Positions 47,575-61,132 of a stretch of DNA of 64,000 nt are shown here, in pieces. A model generated the notes under the pieces. It was not told the DNA's origin, did not search any database, and saw nothing but the letters and a program-made list of their open reading frames with translations. The stretch is taken from positions 17,195,965 through 17,259,964 of the forward strand of contig CM012953.1 in assembly GCA_000181795.3 (NCBI GenBank), in the 5' to 3' direction. The translations under genes were made by a program, and so were the position numbers. This stretch comes from Trichinella spiralis (taxonomy: Eukaryota; Nematoda; Enoplea; Trichinellida; Trichinellidae). Position 1 is the stretch's first letter. Each line of letters starts with the position of its first letter.

Positions 47575-49105
47575 TGACGATCGAACATCAACGCCTGAAT
47601 GTCATTTAATGCAACATTAATCAACTATTTTGATTTGACTGCGTAATACTGAATTGCTTACATATTTTTCAATATGTCGCCTATGGGAAAATTATAATAT
47701 TACAGTTGCCGTTAGCAGTCGACTGGACAGATGCAGAGGATATGAAATCAACACGAAAATAAATACATTCTACATCTCCAAGCGCGATAATGATGTGGTG
47801 ATGTAAATTTAAAAAATGCAAATATTGTTTTCAAAGTTGTTTTCTTTGAAAAGTTTTCAAAGATGAGTTTTAATACAAGTAATTATATATATATATATAT
47901 ATAAATGGCTTAGTATGGCAGCTGCATCTGCCCCCAGCATAAGAACACTGACTGAACTAGAATTTGTTAAAATGCCTATCGGCGTTTAAGTTTAACCGGT
48001 AGAATTTAATTTCTGCTGTTAATTTATAGAATCTTTACTGGTCTTTAGCGGTTTTTAGATTTATGTTGAAATTATGTTAGCGGAGTTTTCAAATTATTTT
48101 TATAAGCTTGTGCACAACTTTCGCTAATATAGTGGAAAGAATAATACATTTTGTGTACCTTATTTTATAGTAACACCAAAAAATGGCAAATTTACTTTTA
48201 TTGCTATCATTTTTATCACTTATCGATTCGGTCCCCAAGGCGAATTTGTTTGTTTGTGCTACTGTGTTTGCACTTCAAGTGCTTATTTTTGATAAATAAT
48301 GACAACAGAAAATTTTAATGGATCTCCGTTAAGCTAATCATTCATTTGCATTGGTGTTGCATTTCTATCAGATTGAAGCTGAAATTAATTCCTTCTTTTT
48401 AAAAATAATTTAATTAAAAAAATTTAGAAATAATAATAAAGTATCACTAATAAAGTGAACCCAGAGCAATTAGAGTAATATTTTAGTTGATAAAAAATTT
48501 TAATAATTGAATATCATGAAAATTTTTTACTACACAGCATTTTAAAGAGTACATTAATTTATTTAGTGGAATCATGTTAATTTTGTTGCAACAATTTTTT
48601 GATATTACAATGGATATTTATCTTAATGACATACTTTCCAGTAAGCTGGCATAATTTTTTTAAAGAATTTTATTCTTAAAAAATGAACTAAAACATTTGA
48701 AATTTTCATATAGTAAATTTCATATTGTTTCAAGTAAATTTTATTTCATGCATTTTTGAAAATTTTTGTAATGAGCATTTGTTACAACTTTTGGTATTTG
48801 TCATGCATAACTACCTAATTTTTTTCTTACTGTACTCAATTCAGTTGTTATTGTTTTAGGAGCACTTTTTATGATTGATTATGTCGTTCTCTTTGATTTT
48901 CTGTAATTAATTGTAAATGCATACATTAAATTATTTTACTTTTTTGTGAAATGGGTCACAGTTTATGATTCATTTAATATGCGTTTATACGGAAATCATA
49001 ATATACGTAAATTAAGTCACATAAGCAAAAGTATTTGTTAAGTCATTAGAATTTGCATTTGAAAATTTCAGCTTTATTCAGTGTTTTTGAATCATGTAGA
49101 AGAAC
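47575..49105. other. Upstream region of the PERK gene
   Basis: About 1.5 kb of AT-rich DNA between the piggyBac element and the PERK start codon, with an AT microsatellite at 47.88-47.90 kb. No open frame with recognisable similarity. The promoter is expected here; I cannot place a core element with confidence. Confidence 0.5.
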
Positions 49106-52100
49106 ATGCTTAATGAGCCTGCCAGAAATTGTTCTTTGGTGCACAAACTGTTCTTGCTGTTGTTGCTAGTGTGTAATTCAAAAACATTGGAAAGTGGAAA
49201 TTTTGCCAGTGAAAGTTCAGAATGCAAGTATGTGCCCCGGTATTTATATTTTTTAATGAGAAATATGGTTTTCTGGTGGTAAAGTTTGAAATTTTTATTT
49301 TTCAATTTGCTCAAATTTTACAGATTAATTTTGCATTGTTTTGACGATCTTAGTGTTACATTAATAGTTGTGTTGAGTTGAGTTGCAATGTATTTTGCAG
49401 TTACTCGCAAATGAGTGGAAACATTTTATTTATGCCTTTAAAATGAATGCTTTTATTAATTTTCCATTGATTTTAAAATTTCTGTATTATAAAATATTGG
49501 CAATTCTTTTTATATTTATTTCAAAATTATCATAATTTAAAGGCTAAAATAAGTGAAGCTAACTTTGGAGCCCTAATTGTTTTTCTGTTGGAGCTTGATA
49601 TTGAATTATTGGTATTGAATAGTAATAATTACAGTTTTACTGTATTATAGTTGGAATGTATAATGTTATAATAATAGTCTAAGTGGATGGTTGTATTAAA
49701 ATTTTCACTTTTTATTAAACAGAATGTATTATTACGTAACGCGTTACTGATGTTACTGTAAATGACTAACGAATAAAATAAATAAATTTGTGAATGTTTA
49801 CATACGTTCAACTTTATTGACTGTCTATTCTTTGAAGTAGTTCTGTGTTAAGGAAAATGCAAATTATTATTACTGGATTCGGTTTTTTGTCATAATATGT
49901 ATATTTTATAATTTATGATATTAAAAAAATTGTTTTTTTAATGTATAGAATTGTGCGAGTGGCATATTTTTAGAAGGGTTTTGTTATATAGAACGTTCTT
50001 TTGCTGCACTCATTTTATATTTATTGAAAAAAAGCAAGTTTACGAAAGTTAAAACGGTCACGGTTCAGTAGTGGTTTTATTGATTTATTAAGCTGGGTAT
50101 ATTTATTAAATAAACAACTTTGTTATTGCCAGTAAATTATTATTTAAAAAATAAATTTCCATTTTTCAATTTTATTACTTTCTTTTTCCTTAAGTTCATT
50201 AGTCATTGTAAGCACTTTGGATGGTTCCTTGTCGGTTTTGGATGCATCTAAGAATGGGAAAGTTTTATGGAGTTTGGCAACAAACCAGCTGCCATTGTTA
50301 CAGTCAACGTTGAATAATATCGAAGTAATGTTTTGCTTTTTTTGAAGTTATATTTATTTATAGGTTATTATAATTTTTTTATTTTTCTATTAGGTCGTAT
50401 CTGGGGGTTTGTCATTTCGCTTGCTACCGTCACTGGACGGAAGTCTTTACATGTATAATGAAATCGTCACTCAGGGAATTCCATTAAGCGTTGATTCGCT
50501 GCTCAGCAGTTCCACAAAGATTGGTGACGATGTCATCGTTGGCTCAAAAGATATTGTCACATACGGGGTAGACGCGAAAACTGGCAAAGTAAGCGAATAT
50601 TTATTCTTTGTATTATATACTTTCAATATGACTGCTACTCGTAGACTGCATTTTTTAGCCTAAAACATGCTTAATTTTTTTTGTATGCAATTCTTGCAAA
50701 TTGAGATAAATTGTACGTCTTATGTTTAGTTTTTTTTGCATTGCTTGCAGAGATATTATATTGTTTACTTTTTTATTATAGATATATTATAGTTGTTCTT
50801 CTTATGGCTGTGAAAATTTTGTAACGCCAAATGATGCCGAAAAATTGGTAATTCGACGTGTTTCACAAATTGTACGCGCTGTTGATTTATCTACAGGAAA
50901 TGAAAGGTTCGTATTTTATCAGTTTATCTTATGAATTAAAATTTTTTGTTTATAAAGATGGAATGTGACGGTTGGCGAACATCAGCTATTCTTGTCCAAT
51001 GCTGACGTCAAGAGCATGCTTAATAGCAAAATAAACTATAATCAAGCATGTATGAACAGCAACATTCAAATAAGAGTGATTCCTCCAGAAGGTATTGTTT
51101 ACGCTACTTTGAAGAATAATCTGGATGGCGTTCTTTGGCAGCAAAAAGTATTGCACAAATGCAAATTGCAAAGTTGTTATAAATAATCTGTTTTGTTTTG
51201 TATCGTTTTGCTTATTTCAGTTTCAAAGTCCTGTTGCTAAGGTTTGGTTGTTGAATAAGAACAATTTAGAAGAATTGTCTTTGTTTGATCCGAATGTTGT
51301 TCCCGCTTTGGAAAATTTTGTCGGAACTGCATCGTCTGAATTTCATCCAACTATTGAATCGATGATATACATGGGCTATTATGGAAGCCAACGTTATATT
51401 ATTCCTTCAGAAGAAGAAAGGCATCTGTTGCAATTGTATTCGCAAAGTCACATGGCTTCTACGGTTCCTGGTCGTCTTTACTTGGCAACTTTGGCTGGTG
51501 CAGAAAAATTCTTTTCAAATTCTATGCAAATTTATTTATTTTTTTTGCTCCATTTTTTATTTGTACTTTGCATTCAGGACATTCTTACAATTTGCCACTT
51601 TTGGAAAGCGAAAATGCAAATTGCCCTTCAGGTAGTGATCACTGTTCTCTGTGTTCAGCCAGTGATGTCAGCACTATTTTGCAGCAAATGCAAAGTCCAA
51701 GTAAATATTTATTTTTGTCACTGTGCAGTTATTGAATAAATTTTTATTGAAAAGAATATTTTTTTAAAAAAAAATTTTTTTTCTAACAGACTCCGGTTGG
51801 TACTTGTACAATTTGAAGTCTGGTTCCGCATTGCAAAAGTGGAAACAGTGGGATCAGGAATTTTCGTCAATATCTGAAGCGAGAAATCGAAACAGCTTGT
51901 CACTTGTCGACGTGTGGGATTGGTGGTACGTAGTGCGAGAAGTGTTGTTTGATGCGTTTGTTTGTTCGAATCATTTCTTTATTCCAGGAAACACGCACTG
52001 TTGCTCTGTGTTGTCGTAGCGTTCATCCCTCAGATAATTCTCTTTTCATATGTATTCCGAAAATTCACCGAAACTGAGACAAAGGTTCCTTTCTGTCATG

Positions 52101-54007
52101 TTGACCAATTTATTCATTTTTTTATTGATTTTTAATTTTATTTTTTTTTATTTTGGAATATTTTTTATAGGAATCTCGATCCAGGACAACGTCAGTTACA
52201 ACGAAATCTCAAGAATCGATGACTGACTCGCAGCATTTCACAAATGAAATTAAACAAGAATTTTCATCCAGGTAAAAAATAATACAGATTTTTTTCTCTT
52301 CTGATTTATTTATTTAACATCTTTTTAGATTTTTGAAAGATTTCATACCGGTACGATGTTTGGGCTGCGGTGGTTTTGGAACAGTTTACGAATCAGTGAA
52401 CAAAGTCGATGAGCAAAAGTATGCTGTCAAACGGATTGCTCTACCGGAGAGGTTGTAGTAACTTTTTTTTAATAAATAAATAAATATTTATTTATTTGAA
52501 AAAAGCTTTTCTTTTTCTTTTTTATAGAGATTACGCCAAAGAGAAAGTAATACGAGAAGTGAAAGCTTTGGCAAAGTTGGATCATCCGGGTATTGTACGT
52601 TATTACAATTCATGGTTTGAAGAGCCACCGCTGGAATGGTTGGATTCTTTGGAAGCTTCCGTATTTAAAAAATGGTAAGTTGATAAATGGTGCTTCAATG
52701 AATATGTGTAGTAGGAAGGTGATCATTTGTGGTGAGCTTTTTGTTTTTCGTCTTATTTTTAGTGGCAGTAGCTGTCTGAGCACTGGTGAAAACATGCCTT
52801 ACGGGAAATGCCTTGGTGAATTTGAAACGTTGAGCGATTGCAAAATATCCGACGGTCCGCAGAGTAACAAGACCACGAGTACGCAGTACAATTCCAAGCA
52901 CTATTGGCCTCGCTTTTACAAAGAAGAATCGTCTGTGATGTTCAACGATGCGGATGTTGATCCTACGGGCAAGATCTCTTCTTCTTCTTCTTCTGCTCAG
53001 GATGGTGATGGTGGTAATGAGGAAAATTCGTTGGAAATTGTATTTCAAAATTCTGGCGACGAAACTTCACCTGACTCACAAAACGTGCAAATTGAAAGTT
53101 CCAAATTGAAACAGCTGAATTCGTTACGTTTGGGCGTATTGCAAACTTTGCACAGCAGTTGTTCTAAAAATAAAAAGCACAACAAAGAATTGCAAACTCA
53201 AACGTGCGTCGGCAAGGCTTTCCTTTTCATTCAAATGCAACTCTGTCAACAGGATACGTTGATGGATTGGTTGAACGAAAATAATACCGGCAAAAGGGAC
53301 GAATCGTTGATGCTCGATTGGTTTCGGCAAACTGTATTAGCCATGGAATATGTGCACGATTGCGGCATGATTCACAGAGATTTAAAAGTAGCCAATAATC
53401 CTATTATTATTATTATTTTCATTTAATCGATCAAATTACACCTTTTCTAGCCGACAAATATATTTTTCTCACTTACTGGTCAAGTGAAAATTGGTGATTT
53501 TGGCCTTGCCAAAGAATGCTTTTCCTGTGAGCACTGTGAAGATACGGCCGATACTTTACCTCAATCTTCATCCGGTAGCAACAGTTGCATTCATACAGAA
53601 AATGTTGGCACTTATTTGTATATGAGTCCTGAACAGGTTGTGAGGCTTATTTTAATTTCATTTTCATTTTTCTTTCATCCAAATTTTAGGAGACAAAGTT
53701 TGCATACACGTTCAAAGTGGACATCTACGCTCTTGGACTGATATTTGTTGAACTGATGATTCCATTTTCGACGCAAATGGAACGGGTTACAATTTTGAAA
53801 AATTTACGCAAACTGAAACTGCCCAATGCCATTTCCGACTGCCCGATAAAGGTATATATTTATTTCAATTTTATGATTGTAATTCATTTTTGAATCTTTC
53901 AGAGTACTTTTGTGAAGAAATTGTTATCGCATTTAGCAGACGAGCGGCCTACGTGCAAAGAAATCTTGAAATCAGAATTGTTCACTTCTGTTGCTGTTCG
54001 TTCATGA
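49106..54007 (+). CDS. pek-1: PERK/PEK-1, ER-stress eIF2-alpha kinase
   Basis: Sixteen exons join in phase to 947 residues: 49106-49227, 50195-50324, 50394-50588, 50782-50906, 50958-51147, 51221-51497, 51578-51700, 51790-51925, 51988-52084, 52171-52271, 52329-52451, 52528-52674, 52763-53387, 53451-53636, 53690-53851, 53903-54007. Order: signal peptide (1 to about 25); luminal sensor to about 433 with PERK blocks ([44 protein letters not shown]); one membrane helix (about 436-456); cytoplasmic kinase with P-loop [11 protein letters not shown] (511-521), Lys533, Glu550, HRDLK (793-797), DFG (813-815), MSPEQ (855-859). A Ser-rich insert of about 150 residues, typical of eIF2-alpha kinases, splits the N-lobe. 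It senses unfolded protein in the ER and phosphorylates eIF2-alpha to slow translation. All catalytic residues are kept. The family is usually about 1,050-1,120 residues. The donor at 51497 (GTGCAG) is the least certain. Confidence 0.93.
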
Positions 54008-54520
54008 TGTGCGATTTTTGTTTTTATTTTTTGCAGTTTTTTGCAACGCTCATTTATTAACACGATTTATTTTTGTATATATACATATATATTTATTTAT
54101 TTATTTATATATTTGCATATATCTAATAAATTGCTTGAAATGAACGAAAACACTTGCAGAAATATCCTGTGAAGAATAGAAACTGTGCTTTATTTTTTAT
54201 TTAAATGAAGTGATTACATTTTTTTCGTTTACTGAAAGATAAATATTTTGCAACGTGAAAATGAACAATATCACTATTGCTGTCGCAAAATGCATAACAA
54301 ACGCTAGAGTAAAAGGCGAAGAAAATTGTGACTTGAAACTCAGCGTGTTTCAAAGCAAATATTTTGTTTGCTTCAAAAAATATGTCTGTAATTTTCTTTT
54401 TAATGCACAGGAAAATTGGGCAGTAGCTGGAAAAACTGAAAAAAGCAGGTGGAAGCTTTTGGTGTAATAATGCATTCATTGTTGAACGACAGCTGGCCGT
54501 TAGATCTCAGCCTGGAAATA
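54008..54520. other. 3' region between convergent PERK and Rab genes
   Basis: Contains the PERK 3' UTR with an AATAAA signal at about 54126. Small open frames on both strands (54.2-54.5 kb) overlap each other and show no similarity. The Rab 3' end is somewhere above 54.5 kb. Confidence 0.5.
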
Positions 54521-54554
54521 ATTACTGTAAATAAATAATTCAATGAGTGTTGAA

Positions 54555-57401
54555 ATTGACAAAAAAAGCTACTGCTTGAACAGCAATTATGTTTTTCAAT
54601 CGAATGTTGATCGTTCAAGTCGATCGAATATCTAGCGAGAAGATCCACTTTCTTTCTGCGCAGCAGTTGCCTGAAAATTGAAGTCAATTCGATTATTATT
54701 ATTAAACTATCTTAATTAGCGAAAATGAGTATATATTTTTTTAATTAGATATAAAATTACAATTAGATCAACTCTTTACTCATTCATAAGTAGAAAGAAA
54801 GAGTGCAGTACTTTGCAGAATGTTAGAGATGAGAAAAATATATCAATTTAAGCAAAAGCAGTTTTTATACATTTTTTGTTCAATTAAAATAAAGTAACTT
54901 ACAAGGAAAATAAATTATTTGAAAAATTAATATTGGCAAATATAAAGTATTTTACATATTTTTATTTTTATTAAATAATACTGGTGATTGTAAATACTTG
55001 GCTGTTATATAGAACAAGGCGTTGACATTTTCACCAGTTTTGCTGCTAGTTTCAATGTATGACAAATTGAAATCCTTAATCGAAATATTAAATAAATCCA
55101 GCATATTTGTGAATTGACTTGAAATTTGGAAAACGAATAATATACTTGGGCCATTTTTATGGCCTCTTCAAACTTCACTACTCGTTTCCCTTGAAGATCC
55201 AATTTACTGCCAACAAGGCATATGAAAGCGCATTCAAGTGAATTTTCCTTTACATCAGCCAACCATGACTAAAAGCGTACAGAGAAATTAGGGGAAAAAA
55301 TCTTTTTTGTTCATTTATTATGTTTATTCGCTTTTTTCTTTTCACTAAACCCTGCATCGAATGAAACTGTCGTAGTTGGTGAGGTCGAACAGTAGAAGAA
55401 CAGCATCCGTGTCTCTGTAATAGGCGCGAGTTAAGGAATGAAATCGCTCTTGACCTGCCGTATCCCACACCTTCAGAGAATTTATTGTACAACAAGATAA
55501 ACTGAACTGCTCCTATATTTTTCACGCATAAAACATACCTGCAGTTTTACTGATGATCCATTGACAGATATCACTTTTGACTGAAAAGTTAAAAGTAAAA
55601 AACATTAAACAATATCTTCAATTATTTATGATTTCTGTTTAACATCGCCCTGTTTTAAATGTATAAAATATTTATCTGAATAAATAAATTGTATTTTAAT
55701 TTTATAGTAATTTGTACACAATTTTTTTCAATATTCATATTATTTATGAAAATCAAAAATTCCATTTTCACTTGATATGCATAAATAAATAAATAAATAT
55801 ATATATATATATATATGCTTTTTAATAATGACACTTTAATATTATATACATTAAACAAATTAATAATTAATTAGTAATATAAAATTTCATTAAAAAGCAA
55901 TAAAATATTCATATTTAAAGAGATAAAATTATCAAAATCTAAAAGTTTTACATGAAGAAAATGGAAAAAACTGTTTAATAAGATTACATGTATTTTTTAT
56001 TTATTAGAAAATTTAATTGATGATTAATTGTTTATACTTGAAAATGAAGCAGAAAATGAAATACTAAAATGTTTCATTTGATTGTATTAAAATTAAAATT
56101 TGAAATCTAATAGAAATACTTTGATCAAATGTTTTTATTCGATTGATTTATAATGCCTCTTTATGAATAATGAAAGGAATTTGAAATAGATAAAAAAATT
56201 TTCATGTGCTTCATTTTAAAAGAGGATTAAATAAACAATAAATTTCAATTCAATTCAATTCACGTTGAATAATAATAAATTTCATTAAAAAAAGAGAATG
56301 ATAAAGTGAAACTTGCCGTGTAATCTATGCCGACAGTAGATTGGAAATTGTCACCTAAAAATTTATCATCTTTAAGGCGAACCAAAAGACACGTTTTACC
56401 AACATAGCTATCCCCAACGAGCATCACCTGAAATTACAATCTCCTGTACAAAATATAAACAGTCATCTCTTACAAATCCATGTTTATTGATTTAATACAA
56501 TTTAGTTCACATACGATGATTCGTTGAAACAATACAAATATCAAATTTTTAAATGAAACAAAAATTGATAATATATGCAAAATTATAAAAAACTGCATTT
56601 AAATGCTAACAATTTATTATTTTAAATTTAAAATTTAAATTGAAATAAAATCGAAAAATACCAAAGCATTGCTGGAAAATTTAACTTCAACGTTACTGAA
56701 ATGATTAATAAATAAAAATTCAATTTGTTTTGCAAATCAAATTTTAATAAAACATAAAGATACAAATAATAATCTTTTTGCTTTTTGTATAATCAGGTTT
56801 TTCTTTTGAATGACTTGATTTGAAAAGGTTTAATTTAAATTCAATTTTTAATTTATTTTATTAATAATTTATGTAAATAACTTCGAGACGATCAAAATAT
56901 GCGATAGAATCAAAATATTTTTTTCAACTTCATAAATCAGAATGAAATGAATATTTGAAAAAAAGTACAAAATTAGGATCGCTTAAAAATGTTAAACTTT
57001 ATGAACGAAATTACTTCTTTGTTTTACTTTATTTTTTTCAACTTAATTCCATTTAAAGACAATTTCGATAAAATCAGCTGGTCATTTATTCGAAAAGCTT
57101 TTCAATGATGAAAGTTGAAAATTAAAATTAGCGGATTTGCTGCAAGCATTTTCAAAGATTTTCAAAACAAATTTTCTTAAAGAGAAAATTATCAATAAAA
57201 TTCTACTTCAAAGGCAAATTGTTCTCATAAATTTTTAAAATGTTATTTTTGTCAGAATAATTTGGCATAAATAATAAATTAATAAATTAATTAAACTAGA
57301 GCAGTAATTTAAATAAAAATGGTTTCACTACTTGCCTTATAGGCGTAGTCTATTAGAGTGTCAGGTCGGCTTGTGATGGACTGTGCACGAACCAGAGACA
57401 T
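54555..57401 (-). CDS. Rab26/Rab37-type small GTPase
   Basis: Six firm exons keep phase 0: 57401-57336, 56427-56317, 55580-55539, 55470-55351, 55268-55146, 55074-54982 (185 codons). Motifs: [20 protein letters not shown] (P-loop), TVGIDYT (switch I), [34 protein letters not shown] (switch II, Gln kept), GSKLDL (normally NKxD) and ETSSKTG. The YKVMLVGDS start and the VGID-V-GxxVKLQ spacing fit Rab26/37, which act in secretory-granule and vesicle traffic. The first two introns have GC donors (see findings). The 3' end is uncertain: reading on from 54982 gives a stop after VLFNKNKNM, while an exon at about 54675-54555 joined in another phase gives [19 protein letters not shown] and a CC pair, as prenylated Rabs need, but extends further. 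The gene converges with PERK. Confidence 0.85.
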
Positions 57402-58886
57402 AGATGATAAAAATGAAATTATTTTTTTATGTTCTGCCAAAAATTATTTTATCCAAAGATGAAGAAGCACCAATTGTTGGATTGTACAAATACGACAGAC
57501 ACTGTAAGCTTAAGAAACACAATGCAACAGCACCAATGAACAAGCAGTCATATACAATAGCTGTTGCATCGTCCTAGCCTTGTCAAAGGTGATTTGTTTC
57601 TGCTTTCAATCCAGACAGCTTTTGCCAATGAAAGCTTTTGGTGCTGCAGGTTTTGGGCAAATGCAATTTCTTCAATATGCATTCTTTAAATTGATACAAT
57701 TTTAAAGTAATGTTTTCTTTTTCTTGTTCTCCTTGAAAGATTTAAATGCATTTCCTAATTGATGAGAAAAAACCTTGTTTACTTTTCAGAAATAATAATA
57801 ATTTTAAAATATTTTTTTTATTTCTTGCAAATATTTTATTTGATCAATTCTTACTTTATGCTGTTTTTATTTTATTTTAAAACTTTTCTGCTTTTTGTTG
57901 CATTTAAACTAAATGATTTTAACATATTCTCTTTTGCAAATGTGAATCTTTTTTTGTAATTATAAGCTGTAATTCAGATTATTGAAACAGTTATAATTTA
58001 CATATTAAAAAAATTTTACATTGCTTTAAAATTTGCAAAATTTGTCAAATTTTAACTACAAACGTTTGCATATACTGAGTGCATTTTGATAGACATTTTC
58101 GCCTATATTTTTTCGTTAAATTATTTCACTTTTATTAAGCATTTTATTTTAATTATTTAATTATAAGTAGATACTGTACAACAGGTAACATCGTTGAATT
58201 GTAATTAAGATATAGTTGGAACAGCATTAACAGAAATAGTAATGAACAAATCGAGCTAAAAATTAACTCAGCATTTAAGCGATTTTTATCTCTGTTTCAA
58301 AATAAAATTTAAAAGATTTTAAAATTCAATTTAAAATTTAGTGTAATTTTTATATCTGACAATTTCAAAGTTATGCTGAAAAAGAATTCCATTTTTGTTT
58401 GCACTTGCCTATCAGGTTACGGTGGCAGGTAGCTGCGTCAGAATTCAAGTGTTTTCTGTGCTCATTATTTATTCTATTAGTTTTATTCTGTAGCACTCAT
58501 CACTGTTGCTTATAAGTAAATTAATTATATCAGTTTCGTCATTCTTCCGTCAGAGATTAGCAATAGTCAATAATGGAACACTAAATACATTAGTCGGCCA
58601 TTTCAAACCATGCGAACGTTTTCAACTTAAAATTGTGCTACCGTTCATTTAATTACAGTCCACATGAACTTGATATTCTTATACTTGTCATTTTACAGAA
58701 AATTAAAAATGAAAAATCTAAATTTATGAAATTATTTTAAATTTTTTAAAGATTAAGTTTAAATTAATTTTTTTATTATAAGTTCAGCAAATTGTATAGT
58801 GAAATCAGTGTACGGTAGTATTTGACTTACTTGAAGATTGTTAATTGTATCATACGTAAACATAGTGATATTTGTGGTTAGCGATA
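57402..58886. promoter_or_regulatory. Shared upstream region of divergent Rab and PSMD5 genes
   Basis: 1.48 kb separates the Rab start codon (minus) and the PSMD5 start codon (plus), so both promoters must lie here or overlap it. The GC-richer patches are at 57.34-57.66 kb and 58.40-58.65 kb. The 66-codon frame at 57759-57959 is a low-complexity Phe/Leu run with no support as a gene. No specific factor site can be named. Confidence 0.4.
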
Positions 58887-61132
58887 ATGCTGCAAGATTT
58901 GTTTAATAAATTGAGCTTAAATGATGTAGACTACAACAACAATTTGGACGACATTTTAAGTGAAGTTAAATCTCTGAATGATGAAGCTTTCCACCAGGAG
59001 CTGACTCCAGGCGGTTTGAAGCAGTTTTTTGAGGCGTGGTGGTAAAACTTTTATTTTGAAACATAAAAGAATGATGTATTTTTGATATTTTTGTGCGTAA
59101 CCATAAAATTTTAATTAAATATAATTATGTCTTCTTTGCAAAAATTGCAATACACCTTTCCAGACGTTGAATACTTCTAGGCATATGAATGAAGAATGTC
59201 GTAACAAAGCTCGATTGATACTTCATTCTATGTTTGACAACCACTCAACATTGTACTTCATGTCAGGTTTCATTGTCGAAATTGTTTATGGTTTGTCGAC
59301 TTGTGATGACAATGTGAAAGAAGCTTTGCTCAAAGAAGTAAACAAATTATATTCAACTCCTTTTTATTTTGTATCATATATTTTTGTTCAATTTTTAGAA
59401 ATAAAACTCCAGTATCATAAAGCAGTCATTTAAAATGTTAATTGAAACTTGAATAGTTGAAACGGATAGTCATTAGTTTATTAAAATTTATTTGACTTTC
59501 TGAAATATTTATATATATTTTTTGTTTTATTGATGATCATGTTTTTAACTGTCTTATTAACGTCAGCCATGTTTATTAGATTAAATTTGTTGTTAATCGT
59601 GATAAAGAATTAATGCGTTCGTTGTCTATGGAACACCGACATTCTCTGGTCAAAGCAGTTGTGCAGTGCATTTTTCAACCGAGTTTGGCTGTTAGTGAGG
59701 CAGCGCACAACACTGTTTTAGCAATTGCGAGTTATCCAGAAGGAATGGCATCGATTTTTGAGCATAAACCTACTGTAGAATTGTTGCAATTAATGCTGAA
59801 GCAGCATGAATCGCTTCGCATGCGACTGTATGATGTATGTTTCATTTTATAAACGTTTCAAATTTAATACATTTTTGTGGTGTTGTTTTTTTTGATATTT
59901 ATTTTGAGTTTTAGCTATGCAGTGCTTTGGCATGCATGTCTGAAGAAGGTTTGCAATGTTGCGTTAATGAAGGTTTCATGGAAGCGCTGTATAATGAGTT
60001 AGGTAAATCTGATCTGCTTGTACAGCTGAACGTTTTGGAAATTTTGACAAAGATGGTTAGCAGTTCCGAGCACTGTTTAAAATATTTTCACAACCTCGGC
60101 GCTGTGAACAAATTGCACGAAATGATGATCACTGCAGAGAATTCTTCTGATGCCGGATTACTGCATTATTGTATGATTTTAATTATAATATGGTATCGTA
60201 ATATATTTTAATTAATGTATATATATATATTTTAGCTTTGGTTCGTTTTTTTGGTCATTTAGCTCGACTGTATCCAACAGAATGTTGCAATGCTTACCCA
60301 GGTTTTTTATCGCTCATTTTTCACTATATCTCTCAGTACAACTCTTTGGATGCTGGGCTTCGTTTGCTAACATTTGACACGTTCGGCATGCTAGGTTCAA
60401 CGGCTGAAGGAAAGCGACTTCTTACACAACAAGGTAATTTTATAATTCAGTCAATACAAACTGAATATTAAGTTGCAATATGATTTCGAACTAATGAATA
60501 TTATTTAGAGGAACCGATGAAATTGTGTATGCGATCATTCGGAGCAGCTATTCGATCTGGAACATTGGAAATCCGTGCTCGCCACATCGAAGCACTGACA
60601 AATCTTTTTACAGTTCAAGTTATTGTTTTATTGTAATTGTTTGTTTTCGTTATTATTGAAATGATATTTAGGGTCTGGAAGAAGTGAATGAATTTACATT
60701 TCAAATGCATCAGTGGTTTAAATGGTTAGCGGATGATCCGCTGCAATTTTTGTTCGCCTTATTAAAGCAGCCATTTGCTATTACCCAAGAAGCGTTGATG
60801 CACTTTTTAATTGTATTAGCTGACCACAAATGGTTTCTCGTCGACGTTGCCAATTCAGAGGGGTGAGAGAAAAGAAAAAAAATTTTATACTAAGAGTTTT
60901 TCTTTTTTAATTCAATTTTTTCAGGATTTTGGACTTTCTTGTTGCACGTCCCCCTGAATTGTCAACAACAATGATGCGTTTAAGATATGATCTTATTCAA
61001 GCACTTTCTTTATCTTCCAAAAGGGAAAATGTGTTCAACAGTCAGCAACAGTTGAAAATAATGAAATATCTTCGCGAGGGAGTATTTTACGTACCGAAAG
61101 ATGAACTAGAAATTGAAGCAGTTGCGCGGTGA
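58887..61132 (+). CDS. 26S proteasome assembly chaperone PSMD5/S5b-like protein
   Basis: Eight exons join in phase to 509 residues (human PSMD5 is 504): 58887-59041, 59181-59337, 59580-59834, 59915-60170, 60236-60433, 60509-60618, 60672-60862, 60925-61132. The protein is an all-helical HEAT/ARM-type repeat protein. Blocks matching PSMD5 include LVRFFGHLARLYP, DTFGMLGSTAEGKRLL, DDPLQFLFALLKQPF, RYDLIQALSLS and KYLREGVFYVPKDE near the C-terminus. PSMD5 binds the base ATPase PSMC2 and helps assemble, then leaves, the 19S particle; it acts in the cytosol and nucleus. The exon 2 start is the least certain: an acceptor at 59164 looks stronger, but only 59181 preserves phase. AATAAA follows at about 61440. 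Confidence 0.85.
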
